Shown one piece after another: positions 28,624 through 37,221 of a stretch of 64,000 nt of DNA. The stretch comes from Limimaricola soesokkakensis. Lineage in GTDB: Bacteria; Pseudomonadota; Alphaproteobacteria; Rhodobacterales; Rhodobacteraceae. A model generated the notes under the pieces. That model was not told the origin of the DNA. It saw only the letters and a program-made list of their open reading frames with translations, and searched no databases. Location: positions 1-64,000 of the forward strand of contig NZ_FWFY01000002.1 of NCBI RefSeq assembly GCF_900172345.1. The letters run 5' to 3'. The translations under genes were made by a program, and so were the position numbers. How positions within the stretch are numbered: position 1 is the stretch's first letter; every line of letters starts with the position of its first letter.

Positions 28624-30042
28624 TCAAGGAACCCAGCGCTGGACCGCCCGGACGGCTGTCTTCACCCATTCGTTATCAAACAGGCTGGCGCTGAAATAGT
28701 TGCCCGCTGCACGTTTGTTGATTTCACCACGGCTCGGATAGGGCAGCACGGCGCCGGCGATCTTCGACAGCTTGGTGCCGCTGGCGATGGCGATGGCCCA
28801 GACGCCGATCAGGTCGCCTGCCTCCGGCCCGAGGATCGTCGCGCCCACGGGGCGGCCCTTGACCGCCATCAGCTTCAGCATCCCCTCGGTGCGGCCCTCG
28901 GCGATGGCGCGGTCGTTCTCGTCGAAGCGCGCGCGGATCACCTTGAGCGCATCGCCATGCCTCTCGCGCGCCTCCGCTTCGGTCAATCCCACCTGCGCGA
29001 GACCCGGATCGGTATAGGTGGCCCAAGGGATATGCGCGGTCTTGGCCTTGGATGGCAGGCCGAACAGCATCGAGCGGATGATTACTCCGGCATGGTAGCC
29101 TGCCACATGGGTGAACATCAGCCCGCCCGCGGCGTCGCCGACGGCATAGACGCGACGATTCGTCTCCGAGCGCAGATCGGCACCGACGGCGATGCCCTTG
29201 GGGCCATGTTTCACGTGTGCCACCTCGAGCCCGAGCCCGTCGGTCACCACCTCGCGGCCCACGGCAATCAGCAGATGCGTGCCCTCGAAGGCGCCCGTCT
29301 CAGTTTCGACCCGGATCGCGCCGGCCTTGCCGGAAACGCGCGTGACCTTGGCCTGCTCCTCGATGCGGATGCCCTCCTCGCGCAGCATCGACAGAAGCTG
29401 GCCCGCCAGCTCGGGGTCGTCCTTGCCCAGCGCCCGGGCGCCCTCGATCACCGTCACCTCGCAGCCGAGCCTGCGATGCGCCTGCGCCATTTCGAGGCCG
29501 ATCGGCCCGCCGCCGATGATCAGCAGATGATCCGGCTTCTCGCGCAGATCGAAGATCGTCTCGTTGGTAAGGAAAGGCGTCTCCTCGATGCCGTCGATCG
29601 GCGGCACCAGCGGACGCGAGCCTGTAGCGAGCACGAAGCGGCGCGCCTTGACGGTCGTATCGCCCGCCCGGAGTTCGTCGGGAGAGGTGAAGCAGGCATG
29701 CTCGCGGATCACCGTGACACCGAAGCCCTCGTAACGCTCCTGCGAATCGACCGGCGCGATGGTGGCGATGCTGCGCGCGACATGATCCTTCACCGCGGCG
29801 AAGTCGATATCGGGTACGGTCGGCGTGATACCCATCTCGGCGCCCTTGGTCATCGCATGCGCCTGCTTGGCCGCAGCCAGCATCGCCTTGGATGGCACGC
29901 AGCCACTATTGAGGCAGTCGCCGCCCATTTCGCCCTTCTCGATCAACACCACGCGCGCGCCCATCTGCGCCGCGCCGGCCGCGACCGAAAGCCCGCCCGA
30001 TCCGGCGCCGATGATGCAGGTGTCGCAGTCGATATGGCTCAT
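28624..30042 (-). CDS. FAD-dependent pyridine nucleotide-disulfide oxidoreductase, mercuric reductase-like
   Basis: Flavoprotein of 472 residues in the lipoamide dehydrogenase/mercuric reductase family. The FAD loop IIGAGSGGLS is near 10, the redox pair is C43 and C48 in GGDCLNSGCVPS, the NAD(P) loop is IIGGGPIGLEMA and the second FAD block is YAVGDAAG. At the C-terminus, where lipoamide dehydrogenases have the catalytic His (HPT type), this protein reads LPYPSRGE, so the His is missing and lipoamide is an unlikely substrate. There is no MerA N-terminal metal domain. ATG at 30042 overlaps the stop of the upstream VTT membrane gene, so they act together. Substrate unknown; membrane-linked dithiol or quinone redox work is a guess. 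Confidence 0.85.
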   Translation of the reverse strand: MSHIDCDTCIIGAGSGGLSVAAGAAQMGARVVLIEKGEMGGDCLNSGCVPSKAMLAAAKQAHAMTKGAEMGITPTVPDIDFAAVKDHVARSIATIAPVDSQERYEGFGVTVIREHACFTSPDELRAGDTTVKARRFVLATGSRPLVPPIDGIEETPFLTNETIFDLREKPDHLLIIGGGPIGLEMAQAHRRLGCEVTVIEGARALGKDDPELAGQLLSMLREEGIRIEEQAKVTRVSGKAGAIRVETETGAFEGTHLLIAVGREVVTDGLGLEVAHVKHGPKGIAVGADLRSETNRRVYAVGDAAGGLMFTHVAGYHAGVIIRSMLFGLPSKAKTAHIPWATYTDPGLAQVGLTEAEARERHGDALKVIRARFDENDRAIAEGRTEGMLKLMAVKGRPVGATILGPEAGDLIGVWAIAIASGTKLSKIAGAVLPYPSRGEINKRAAGNYFSASLFDNEWVKTAVRAVQRWVP

Positions 30043-30785
30043 GCGAGGCCTTTCCGGCCCTTCACGGCCTTGATGAGAAGCGGCAGCGCCGAAAGCGCGG
30101 CCAGACCGAGCAGCGGCAAAAGCACCTGCGGCTCGAAGATAATGCCGAGATCGGGGGTTTCGCCGGCGGCGAAGACCGCGCCCAGGCCTGCACCGACGGA
30201 TGTGAAGACCAGCGCACCCGGCGTGATGCCCAAAAGCGTGGTGATCGCGAAGGGCACCAGCCCCACGCCGACCAGCGCCGGCAGCAGGTTGGCCACGAAG
30301 AAGGGCACGATCGGCAGCAGGCGCATGAGGAACAGCATCGACCACTGGTTTTCCTGGATGCCTTCCTTGATCCGTTTCAGCCTGCCTTCGGAGGTGTCCA
30401 TGCCCTTCGATAGCCGCCGCCCCAACCCGGCGCGCGCCGCGAGGAAAATCAGCACCGCCCCCAGCGTCGCGCCGACGACATTGAACAGCACGCCTGGAAA
30501 GGTCCCGAACAGGAAACCGCCGGTGAGCGTCGCCACGGTGGCACCGGGCAGCGAGAAGGCCACGATCGCCACATAGGCGGCGATGAAACCCGCCACGGCA
30601 AGCGCGTAGTTGGCGTCACGCCAAGCGATCAGCGCCTCGCGGTTGTCGCGCAGCGTCTCAAAACTCAGCACGTCCCGCAGGAAGAAGGCGCCGATCAGTG
30701 CCACCGCGCCGATCACGAGAATCGGCAGGTAGCGGGTCCAGCCGGAGCGCGCAGGCCCCGGCTCATCTGTGTTTTCGCTGCTCAT
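30039..30785 (-). CDS. TVP38/TMEM64 (VTT domain) membrane protein
   Basis: Membrane protein of 248 residues. A first helix (about 19-37) is followed by the VTT core: FSLPGATVATLTGGFLFGTF, then NVVGATLGAVLIFLAAR ending in GR, then MRLLPIVPFFVANLLPA and the ITPGALVFTSVGAG block. VTT proteins share the DedA/TMEM41 fold linked with lipid scrambling or transport. ATG 30785 has GGTGAGG before it and is preferred over ATG 30803. It overlaps the flavin oxidoreductase start by 4 nt. The same pairing recurs in other bacteria, so a joint membrane redox function is likely. Confidence 0.87.
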   Translation of the reverse strand: MSSENTDEPGPARSGWTRYLPILVIGAVALIGAFFLRDVLSFETLRDNREALIAWRDANYALAVAGFIAAYVAIVAFSLPGATVATLTGGFLFGTFPGVLFNVVGATLGAVLIFLAARAGLGRRLSKGMDTSEGRLKRIKEGIQENQWSMLFLMRLLPIVPFFVANLLPALVGVGLVPFAITTLLGITPGALVFTSVGAGLGAVFAAGETPDLGIIFEPQVLLPLLGLAALSALPLLIKAVKGRKGLA

Positions 30786-30920
30786 AAGTGCCTCACCGGA
30801 CATGTCATATCTCCAGACATGCACCGGCGCCGGGGCCGCGCCCAGCCCCCTCGCGCCCTGTTGATCCGTAGCGCGCGACTGTAACATTGCGCATCGGGCA
30901 GGATTCCGGCCTGCCCCGCG

Positions 30921-30949
30921 TTGACAGGCCGCCGATGCCTCTTTATGGC
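30921..30949 (+). promoter_or_regulatory. Predicted promoter of rpmH-rnpA-yidD
   Basis: A consensus -35 TTGACA (30921-30926) and a -10 TATGGC (30944-30949) are separated by exactly 17 nt. As often in Rhodobacteraceae, the -7 T is absent. Transcription would start near 30956, leaving a leader of about 70 nt before rpmH, the first gene of this housekeeping group. Confidence 0.6.
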
Positions 30950-31027
30950 ACGGGCTTCGAATGATGGCAGGCCCCGAATCCGGCATGGACGGCGGACGGC
31001 GCGGCCCCTTGAGACGGAGAAAGCGCA

Positions 31028-31162
31028 ATGAAACGCACGTTCCAACCCTCGAACCGTGTGCGCAAGTCGCGTCACGGCTTCCGCGCCCGCATGGCCACCA
31101 AGGCCGGCCGGAAGATCATCAACGCCCGCCGCGCGCAGGGCCGCAAGGTGCTGAGCGCCTGA
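31028..31162 (+). CDS. rpmH: 50S ribosomal protein L34
   Basis: This 44-residue basic protein reads [18 protein letters not shown] at its start and ends in GRKVLSA, an almost universal L34 sequence. It binds 23S rRNA in the large subunit. The ATG follows GGAGAAAG. It heads the conserved rpmH-rnpA-yidD cluster and shares its 3' end closely with the start of rnpA. Confidence 0.98.
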   Translation: MKRTFQPSNRVRKSRHGFRARMATKAGRKIINARRAQGRKVLSA

Positions 31163-31173
31163 TCACCCAAGTG

Positions 31174-31575
31174 GTGACGGACCAGAAGACCCCCGTGGTC
31201 GGCAGAGATGCCGCCGCGAAGGGGTCTTTCGGCGTTGGTGTCGACAAGATCCGCAAACGTCCCGACTTCCTGCGTGCCGCCCGGGCGCTGCGGCAGGGTA
31301 CGACCGGATTCCACCTGCAGGCCAATCCGCGCGGCGATGGCTCCGAGGCCATGCGCGTCGGTTTCACCTGCTCAAAGAAGGTCGGCAACGCGGTCGCGCG
31401 TAACCGGGCCAAGCGTCGCCTGCGCGAGGTGGCCCGCAAGGTGCTGCCAGAACAGGGCCGCGCCGGCTGGGACTATGTGCTGATCGGTCGAGCCGAGATC
31501 ACCGCCACGCATGATCTCGCGCAGATGGCCCGCGATCTCGAATGGGCGCTGTCCCGCGTCCATGCCCAGGCATGA
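31174..31575 (+). CDS. rnpA: Ribonuclease P protein component
   Basis: Protein subunit of RNase P, which trims 5' leaders from precursor tRNAs. The KRPDFLRAARALRQG start and the RNA-binding helix VARNRAKRRLREVAR are characteristic. About 133 residues are predicted. The start is uncertain: no ATG lies in the gap after rpmH, and GTG codons at 31171, 31174 and 31195 are all possible. 31174 gives about 28 residues before KRPDF, a little longer than in relatives. The stop overlaps the yidD ATG. Confidence 0.93.
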   Translation: MTDQKTPVVGRDAAAKGSFGVGVDKIRKRPDFLRAARALRQGTTGFHLQANPRGDGSEAMRVGFTCSKKVGNAVARNRAKRRLREVARKVLPEQGRAGWDYVLIGRAEITATHDLAQMARDLEWALSRVHAQA

Positions 31576-31793
31576 GCCCGCTCGCGCAGGTCATAGCCCT
31601 GCCGGTGCGGCTCTACCGCCTCACCTTCTCGCCGATGGTCGGCCATGGCTGCCGATTTCACCCGACATGCTCGGCCTATGCGCTCGAGGCGCTGGAACGG
31701 CAGGGCGGGCTCAAGGGCGGTTGGCTGGTGCTGCGCCGCCTCGCTCGCTGCCACCCATGGGGCGGCAGCGGCATCGACAACGTGCCTGACTGA
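31572..31793 (+). CDS. yidD: Membrane protein insertion efficiency factor YidD
   Basis: Small YidD/DUF37 protein of 73 residues with an amphipathic N-terminal helix and the family core FSPMVGHGCRFHPTCSAYAL, including its conserved cysteines. It helps YidC insert membrane proteins. ATG at 31572 overlaps the rnpA stop (ATGA). In many bacteria yidC follows directly; here ttcA, a GGDEF/EAL gene and a sodC remnant lie between. Confidence 0.95.
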   Translation: MSPLAQVIALPVRLYRLTFSPMVGHGCRFHPTCSAYALEALERQGGLKGGWLVLRRLARCHPWGGSGIDNVPD

Positions 31794-31808
31794 CGCCTAA
31801 AGGGCCGG

Positions 31809-31922
31809 TTACTGCCGAAGCGTGATGACGCCGCAGGCGATCCGAACGCCGGCCCCGGCCTGGTAGGTGTCCGGGTTCATGTGGATGACGATCGCCAAGC
31901 CGCCTTCGTCGAAGAGGCTTTC
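31809..31922 (-). pseudogene. Remnant of a periplasmic Cu,Zn superoxide dismutase gene (3' end only)
   Basis: On the minus strand the last 37 codons before a TAA read like the C-terminus of bacterial Sod[18 protein letters not shown], then [10 protein letters not shown]. They include the copper-ligand His of the VIH segment and the active-site Arg of RIACGVI. Upstream the frame runs into Arg/Gly-rich sequence and then antisense to ttcA. No signal peptide, Cys pair or other His ligands are present, so the 5' part of the gene is lost. It cannot make an enzyme. It lies convergent to yidD, with the break just before ttcA (32025). Confidence 0.7.
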
Positions 31923-32024
31923 CTCGGCACCCTCTTCCAAACCGCCCGCCCGCCCCCTGCTCCCGGGCCTTTCCTCGCGGGCGCGCGCGTGGCATATCCC
32001 CGCCGATCGAAAGGAGCCCCGATC

Positions 32025-32888
32025 ATGCTCGACGACGCTCAGGACGACCTTCAGGACGACATCCACCCGCTCTTTGCCGGCGCGCCCAAGACCACGGAGT
32101 TCCGCAAGCTGCGCAAGCGGATCATCCGCGACACCCGCGAGGCGATCGAGAAATACGGCATGGTCGAGCGTGGCGCGCGCTGGCTCGTCTGCCTGTCGGG
32201 CGGCAAGGACAGCTACACCCTGCTGGCGGCGCTGACCGAGCTGCAATGGCGCGGGCTGCTCCCTGTCGAGATCCTGGCCTGCAACCTCGATCAGGGCCAG
32301 CCGGGCTTTCCGGCGACCGTGCTGCCGGAGTTCCTTGAACGCATGGGCGTGCCGCACCGCATCGAGTATCAGGACACCTATTCCATCGTCATGGACAAGG
32401 TCCCGCAGGGGCGCACCATGTGCGCGCTCTGCTCGCGCCTGCGCCGCGCCAATCTCTACCGCGTCGCCCGCGAGGAGGGCTGCTCGGCCGTGGTGCTGGG
32501 CCATCACCGCGACGACATGCTCGAGACCTTCTTCCTCAACCTGTTCCACGGCGGCAAGATCGCGACGATGCCGCCCAAGTTGGTCAATGACGAAGGCGAC
32601 CTGTTCCTCTACCGCCCGCTCGCGCATGTGGCCGAGGCCGATTGCGAGAAGTTCGCGACCGCGATGAACTATCCGATCATCCCCTGCGATCTCTGCGGCA
32701 GTCAGGACGGGCTGCAGCGCCAGCAGATCAAACAGATGATCGACCAGTGGGAGAAGAACGCGCCCGGCCGACGGCAGAAGATGTTCGCCGCGCTTAGCCA
32801 GGTCCGGCCAAGCCACATGCTCGATCCGGCGCTGTTCGACTTCGCGGGGCTCGGCCTGAGCGGCAGCGGCGATGGGGCCGGCGATTGA
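32025..32888 (+). CDS. ttcA: tRNA 2-thiocytidine biosynthesis protein TtcA
   Basis: TtcA thiolates cytidine 32 of certain tRNAs using ATP and an iron-sulfur cluster. The 287-residue protein has the PP-loop [13 protein letters not shown] (about 64-76) and the two CxxC motifs, CALC and CDLC, that hold the cluster. [14 protein letters not shown] completes the active site. ATG 32025 follows AAGGAG. Its upstream flank is the breakpoint of the sodC remnant. Confidence 0.96.
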   Translation: MLDDAQDDLQDDIHPLFAGAPKTTEFRKLRKRIIRDTREAIEKYGMVERGARWLVCLSGGKDSYTLLAALTELQWRGLLPVEILACNLDQGQPGFPATVLPEFLERMGVPHRIEYQDTYSIVMDKVPQGRTMCALCSRLRRANLYRVAREEGCSAVVLGHHRDDMLETFFLNLFHGGKIATMPPKLVNDEGDLFLYRPLAHVAEADCEKFATAMNYPIIPCDLCGSQDGLQRQQIKQMIDQWEKNAPGRRQKMFAALSQVRPSHMLDPALFDFAGLGLSGSGDGAGD

Positions 32889-32998
32889 GGCAATTCTAAC
32901 AACTCCCCCTCCCGGCCGTTAACGCGCCGCTCAGATCGCTATCCTAACCTGCAATCCGTTCAGGCTGGGCGCCGCCGCGCTCCGCCACCCATCGCGGA

Positions 32999-34558
32999 AT
33001 GGATGCATGGATGCGCAGCACGGCTCGAACCCACCTGCTTCAGGGATGCGCCCCAATTCTCGGGCGAATCGGCGGGCCGGCGCGGCTGCTGGGCCAGGTC
33101 CTTGCACCGTTGCTACTGCTGGGCGCGCTCCTTCTGGGCGGGGCGCCTGGCGCCGCAATGGTGGCGGTAGCGCTGCCGCTCACCATCGCCGCCGCTCTGG
33201 GCCGGCCGATCCTGTCGACCTGCACCGCGCGGGATTCGCTCACCGGGCTGGGCGACCGCCGGTCCCTGACCGCCGTACTCGACCGGATGCTGCTGCGCCG
33301 CCACGGCGGGGCGCAGGGGTTGGCAGCAATGGTGATCGAGATCGACGACTTCAAACGGATCGAGCAGCGCTGCGACCGCTTGGCGGTCGAACGGGTGCTG
33401 CGGAAGGTGGGCGAGCGGCTGCAGGACGGGCTCCGCGCCGATGACAGCCTGTCGCGACTCGACGGGCCCTGCTACGGCGTGGCGCTCGCCCCCGACCGTC
33501 GGCTCGACCTCGAAACCGCAATCCAGCTGGGGCAGCGGTTGCAACAGGCATTGGCCGAACCGATCAAGGTGGGGGACACGCAGGCGCATGTCACCGCCTC
33601 GGTTGGCTTTGCGCTGGCGGGGAAAAGCCCGTCCTCCGACGGAACCGCGCTGCTGCAGGCGGCGACCCTGGCTCTGATCGAGGCGCAGCGCGGCGGCGCG
33701 GCCTCGATCCGCAGCTATTCCAGCGCGATGCAGCACCGCGTCAGCATCCGCAACAGCCTCTCGGACGAGATCGCCGCGGCCCTTGATCGCGGCGACATCA
33801 CCGCGCATTTCCAGCCGCAGATCTCGATCCCGGACGGTCGGGTCAGCGGTGTCGAGGCGCTGGCGCGCTGGCACCACGCCGACCGGGGCTTGATTCCCCC
33901 CGCCGAATTCCTGCCCGTCGCGGAACAGGCCGGGCTGATGGGGCGGCTGGGCGAAGTGATGGTTCAGGACGGGCTCAACGCCTTGCGGCTTTGGGACACA
34001 GCGGGGCTGGCGGTGCCCCGGGTCGCGGTCAATTTCTCGCAAAGCGAGCTGGCCGACCCCCGCCTGATCGATCGGCTGGCTTGGGAACTGGACCGCTTCG
34101 ACCTGTCGCCGGACCGGCTCGTGATCGAAGTGCTGGAGACGGTCGTGGCGCAGCGCATCGAGGACATGGTGGTGCGCAACCTCTCCGGGCTGGCCCGGCT
34201 GGGCTGCCGGCTCGACCTCGATGACTTCGGCACCGGCCATGCCGCGATCACCGCGATCCGCCGCTTTTCGATCCAGCGCATCAAGATCGACCGCTCCTTC
34301 GTCAGCCGCATCGACTGCGACGCCGAGCAGCAAAAGATGGTCTCGGCGATCCTGACCATGGCCGAGCGACTCGGGCTCGAGACCTTGGCCGAGGGGGTCG
34401 AGACCCAGGGCGAGCGCGAGATGCTGGCCAAGCTGGGATGCGGCCATGCCCAAGGCTTTGGCATTGCCCGCCCGTTGCCGCGCCCCGAGGCCGAGGCCTG
34501 GATCCGGGCCCGCCTCCCGGATGCGACCGCCCCCGATCGCGCCCGCCGCGCCATCTGA
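32999..34558 (+). CDS. Cyclic-di-GMP phosphodiesterase with degenerate GGDEF domain
   Basis: Membrane protein of 519 residues. A hydrophobic N-terminus (helices about 30-70) is followed by a GGDEF-fold domain (about 78-235) and an EAL domain (about 250-510). The GGDEF motif is replaced by DGPCY (155-159), so cyclase activity is not expected. The EAL motif is intact: EAL at 286-288, N345, E377/E380, DD at 408-409, K429, E465 and Q485, so it should hydrolyse c-di-GMP. The dead GGDEF domain may sense GTP. It lies between ttcA and yidC on the same strand. Initiator codons at 32999 or 33011 are possible. Confidence 0.88.
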   Translation: MDAWMRSTARTHLLQGCAPILGRIGGPARLLGQVLAPLLLLGALLLGGAPGAAMVAVALPLTIAAALGRPILSTCTARDSLTGLGDRRSLTAVLDRMLLRRHGGAQGLAAMVIEIDDFKRIEQRCDRLAVERVLRKVGERLQDGLRADDSLSRLDGPCYGVALAPDRRLDLETAIQLGQRLQQALAEPIKVGDTQAHVTASVGFALAGKSPSSDGTALLQAATLALIEAQRGGAASIRSYSSAMQHRVSIRNSLSDEIAAALDRGDITAHFQPQISIPDGRVSGVEALARWHHADRGLIPPAEFLPVAEQAGLMGRLGEVMVQDGLNALRLWDTAGLAVPRVAVNFSQSELADPRLIDRLAWELDRFDLSPDRLVIEVLETVVAQRIEDMVVRNLSGLARLGCRLDLDDFGTGHAAITAIRRFSIQRIKIDRSFVSRIDCDAEQQKMVSAILTMAERLGLETLAEGVETQGEREMLAKLGCGHAQGFGIARPLPRPEAEAWIRARLPDATAPDRARRAI

Positions 34559-34629
34559 ACGCCACGCGCGAGCCCCTGCCGGAACGGGCGAACGGCGCTG
34601 CGGCAAGGGCGCGCCGCGGGCGAAAGAGC

Positions 34630-34658
34630 TTGACCTTCGGACCCTCGCCCTGTTGAAC
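34630..34658 (+). promoter_or_regulatory. Candidate yidC promoter
   Basis: A -35 TTGACC (34630-34635) and a weak -10 TTGAAC (34653-34658) are spaced by 17 nt, about 38 nt before the yidC ATG, in a 138-nt gene gap after the GGDEF/EAL gene. The -35 is good, the -10 matches only three positions. Confidence 0.35.
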
Positions 34659-34696
34659 CGCCACTGACCTTTTCCGGCGATCCGAGGCGGCTTTTC

Positions 34697-36532
34697 ATGG
34701 ACGATCAGAACAAGAACCTGATCCTGGCGACAGTGCTCAGCCTGGTGGTGATCCTGGGCTGGTTCCTGATCTTTCCTCCCGAGGAGCAGGCGCCCTCGCC
34801 GGAGATCGACGAGATCTCGACCGCGCCCACCGAGGATCTGGGCCCCGGCACCGCCTCTGACGCGGTACCCGGCAGCGCCCTGGAGCAAGCTGCCCCGGTG
34901 GCGCAGGAAGCGCCCCGCGTCACCGTCGAAACGCCGAGCCTGACCGGTTCGCTGTCGCTGCGCGGCGGCCGGATCGACGACCTGTCCCTGGCCGACTACC
35001 ACGAGACGCTCGATCCCGAGAGCCCGCTGGTGCGGCTTCTGTCGCCGGTCGGCTCCGACACGCCCTACTACGCGGTCTGGGGCTGGGCCCCGGTCGGCGG
35101 CGAGGCCGGCCCCCTGCCCGGCCCGGACACGCTGTGGACGCTTGAGAGCGGCGAGACGCTGACCACCGACAGCCCGGTGACGCTGTCCTGGGACAATGGC
35201 GAAGGCCTCGTTTTCCGCCGCACCGTTTCGGTCGATGACAAGTTCATGTTCGATGTCGAGCAGACAGTCGAGAACACCACCGACGCGGCCGTCACCCTCG
35301 CGCCCTATGGCTTCGTGGCGCGGCATGGCGAGCCGGATACCCAAGGCTTCTTCATCCTGCATGAAGGCGTGGTGCGGATGACCGACGGCACGCTCGAAGA
35401 GATCGACTACGGCGACATGCCCGATCTCGAACCCGATGCCCGCGGCGCGGGCCGGGTCGACGTGGCCGAGGTCGCGGGCAACGGCTGGACCGGCTTCACC
35501 GACAAGTACTGGATGACCACGCTGATCCCCGAGCCGGGCACGCCGTTCCGCTCCGTGGTGCGTTATTCCGACCGCTCCGAGGTGTACCAGACCGACGCCG
35601 TGCTGCCGGCGGTCGAGGTTGCGCCCGGCGCCACCGCCTCCTCCGAGACCCGCCTCTTCGCGGGTGCCAAGGAATGGGAGGCGATCCGCGGCTACCAGAA
35701 CGAAGGCGGCATCGAGGGCTTCGTCGACAGCATCGACTGGGGCTGGTTCTTCTTCCTGACCAAGCCGATCTTCATGCTGCTGCATTTCCTCAATGGGCTG
35801 ATCGGCAACATGGGCTGGGCGATCATCGCGCTGACCGTGATCCTCAAGGCGATCGTGTTCCCGCTGGCCTACCGCTCCTACGTCTCGATGGCGCGGATGA
35901 AGGAACTGCAGCCGGAGATGGAGAAGCTCAAGGAGCAAGCCGGCGACGATCGCCAGAAGATGCAGCAGGGCATGATGAAGCTCTACAAGGAGAACAAGGT
36001 GAACCCGGCCTCGGGCTGCCTGCCGATCCTGCTGCAGATCCCGATCTTCTTCTCGCTCTACAAGGTGATCTTCGTCACCATCGAACTGCGCCATGCCGAA
36101 TGGTTCGGTTGGATCCGCGACCTCTCTGCGCCGGACCCGTCCTCGATCCTGAACCTGTTCGGCCTGCTGCCCTTCGACGCGCCCGATCCCACCAGCTTCC
36201 TCGCGATCATCTCGCTGGGCGTGCTGCCGATCCTTCTGGGCATCTCGATGTGGCTGCAGCAGAAGCTGAACCCGGCCCCCACCGACCCGACCCAGAAGAT
36301 GGTCTTCGCTTGGATGCCGTGGGTGTTCATGTTCATGCTGGGTAACTTCGCCAGCGGTCTGGTGCTGTACTGGATCACCAACAACGTGATCACCTTCGTC
36401 CAGCAATACGCGATCATGCGCAGCCACGGTGCCAAGCCGGACGTGTTCGGCAACATCCGCTCGGGCTTCAAGCGCAAGCCCAAACCCGCCGAGGCCAAGG
36501 CCGCCAACGCGCCCGGGAAGCCGAAGAAGTGA
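34697..36532 (+). CDS. yidC: Membrane protein insertase YidC
   Basis: YidC inserts and folds inner-membrane proteins, alone or with SecYEG. This 611-residue form has an N-terminal helix (7-25), a large periplasmic beta domain (about 60-345) and the C-terminal five-helix 60KD_IMP domain (about 350-580) with the key Arg in the AYRSYVSMARM groove segment. A basic Lys-rich tail follows. Length and layout are typical of alphaproteobacteria. It overlaps engB by 4 nt (GTGA), so they are co-translated. Confidence 0.97.
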   Translation: MDDQNKNLILATVLSLVVILGWFLIFPPEEQAPSPEIDEISTAPTEDLGPGTASDAVPGSALEQAAPVAQEAPRVTVETPSLTGSLSLRGGRIDDLSLADYHETLDPESPLVRLLSPVGSDTPYYAVWGWAPVGGEAGPLPGPDTLWTLESGETLTTDSPVTLSWDNGEGLVFRRTVSVDDKFMFDVEQTVENTTDAAVTLAPYGFVARHGEPDTQGFFILHEGVVRMTDGTLEEIDYGDMPDLEPDARGAGRVDVAEVAGNGWTGFTDKYWMTTLIPEPGTPFRSVVRYSDRSEVYQTDAVLPAVEVAPGATASSETRLFAGAKEWEAIRGYQNEGGIEGFVDSIDWGWFFFLTKPIFMLLHFLNGLIGNMGWAIIALTVILKAIVFPLAYRSYVSMARMKELQPEMEKLKEQAGDDRQKMQQGMMKLYKENKVNPASGCLPILLQIPIFFSLYKVIFVTIELRHAEWFGWIRDLSAPDPSSILNLFGLLPFDAPDPTSFLAIISLGVLPILLGISMWLQQKLNPAPTDPTQKMVFAWMPWVFMFMLGNFASGLVLYWITNNVITFVQQYAIMRSHGAKPDVFGNIRSGFKRKPKPAEAKAANAPGKPKK

Positions 36533-37188
36533 GTGGCATGCAGATGAGCTTTCCCGAGGCCGCCCCGCCCGAGCCCGATGCGGCCGAGGCGGGGCGGCTT
36601 CTGTTTGCCGGCGAGGTCGAGTTCCTCAAGGGCGTGGTCGCGATGTCGGGCCTGCCGCCCGCCGACCGGCTGGAGGTCTGCTTCGCGGGCCGCTCCAATG
36701 TCGGCAAGTCCTCCCTGATCAACGCACTCACGGGGCGCAAGGCGCTGGCGCGTGCCTCCAACACGCCGGGGCGCACTCAGGAGATCAACTTCTTCACCGC
36801 CGCCGACAGCCACTACATTGTCGACCTGCCGGGCTACGGCTTTGCCAACGCGCCGGTCGCGGTGGTCGAAAAGTGGCAGCGGCTGCTGAAGCAGTACCTT
36901 TCGGGCCGACCGACCCTGCGCCGGGCCTTCGTGCTGATCGACGCGCGCCACGGTGCCAAGAAGGTTGATGAGGAGATCATGACCCTGCTCGACCGCTCCG
37001 CCGTGCCGTTCCAGGTCGTGATGACCAAGATCGACAAGGTGAAGAAAAGCGAGCTGGAGCAGAGTCTCGGCCTGACTCGCGCCGCGCTGGCCAAACACCC
37101 GGCCGCCTATCCCGAGCTGGTGCTGACCAGCTCCGAGAAGGGCGACGGCATCGAGACGCTCCGCGCGATCATCGCGGGGCTTTCCTGA
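36529..37188 (+). CDS. engB: Ribosome biogenesis GTPase EngB/YihA
   Basis: This small GTPase (219 residues) is needed for large-subunit assembly. G1 GRSNVGKSSLINAL, G3 DLPGYG and G4 TKID are all present. The predicted start is GTG 36529 overlapping the yidC stop; ATG at 36538 or 36544 would shorten it by 3 or 5 residues. The yidC-engB-argB order is seen in other alphaproteobacteria. Confidence 0.96.
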   Translation: MSGMQMSFPEAAPPEPDAAEAGRLLFAGEVEFLKGVVAMSGLPPADRLEVCFAGRSNVGKSSLINALTGRKALARASNTPGRTQEINFFTAADSHYIVDLPGYGFANAPVAVVEKWQRLLKQYLSGRPTLRRAFVLIDARHGAKKVDEEIMTLLDRSAVPFQVVMTKIDKVKKSELEQSLGLTRAALAKHPAAYPELVLTSSEKGDGIETLRAIIAGLS

Positions 37189-37221
37189 CGCCTTTCCTGA
37201 CGCATTGAACAGGGGCCTCTG

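Noticed and set aside
31711-31995. A 94-codon minus-strand frame overlapping yidD and the sodC remnant
   Set aside because: It is Arg/Gly/Pro-rich shadow sequence; only the frame ending at 31809 shows SodC similarity.
33113-36427. A 1104-codon minus-strand open frame opposite the GGDEF/EAL and yidC genes
   Set aside because: It is the antisense shadow of two real genes. Long open antisense frames are normal in GC-rich DNA, and its His/Asp/Arg-rich composition matches no protein.
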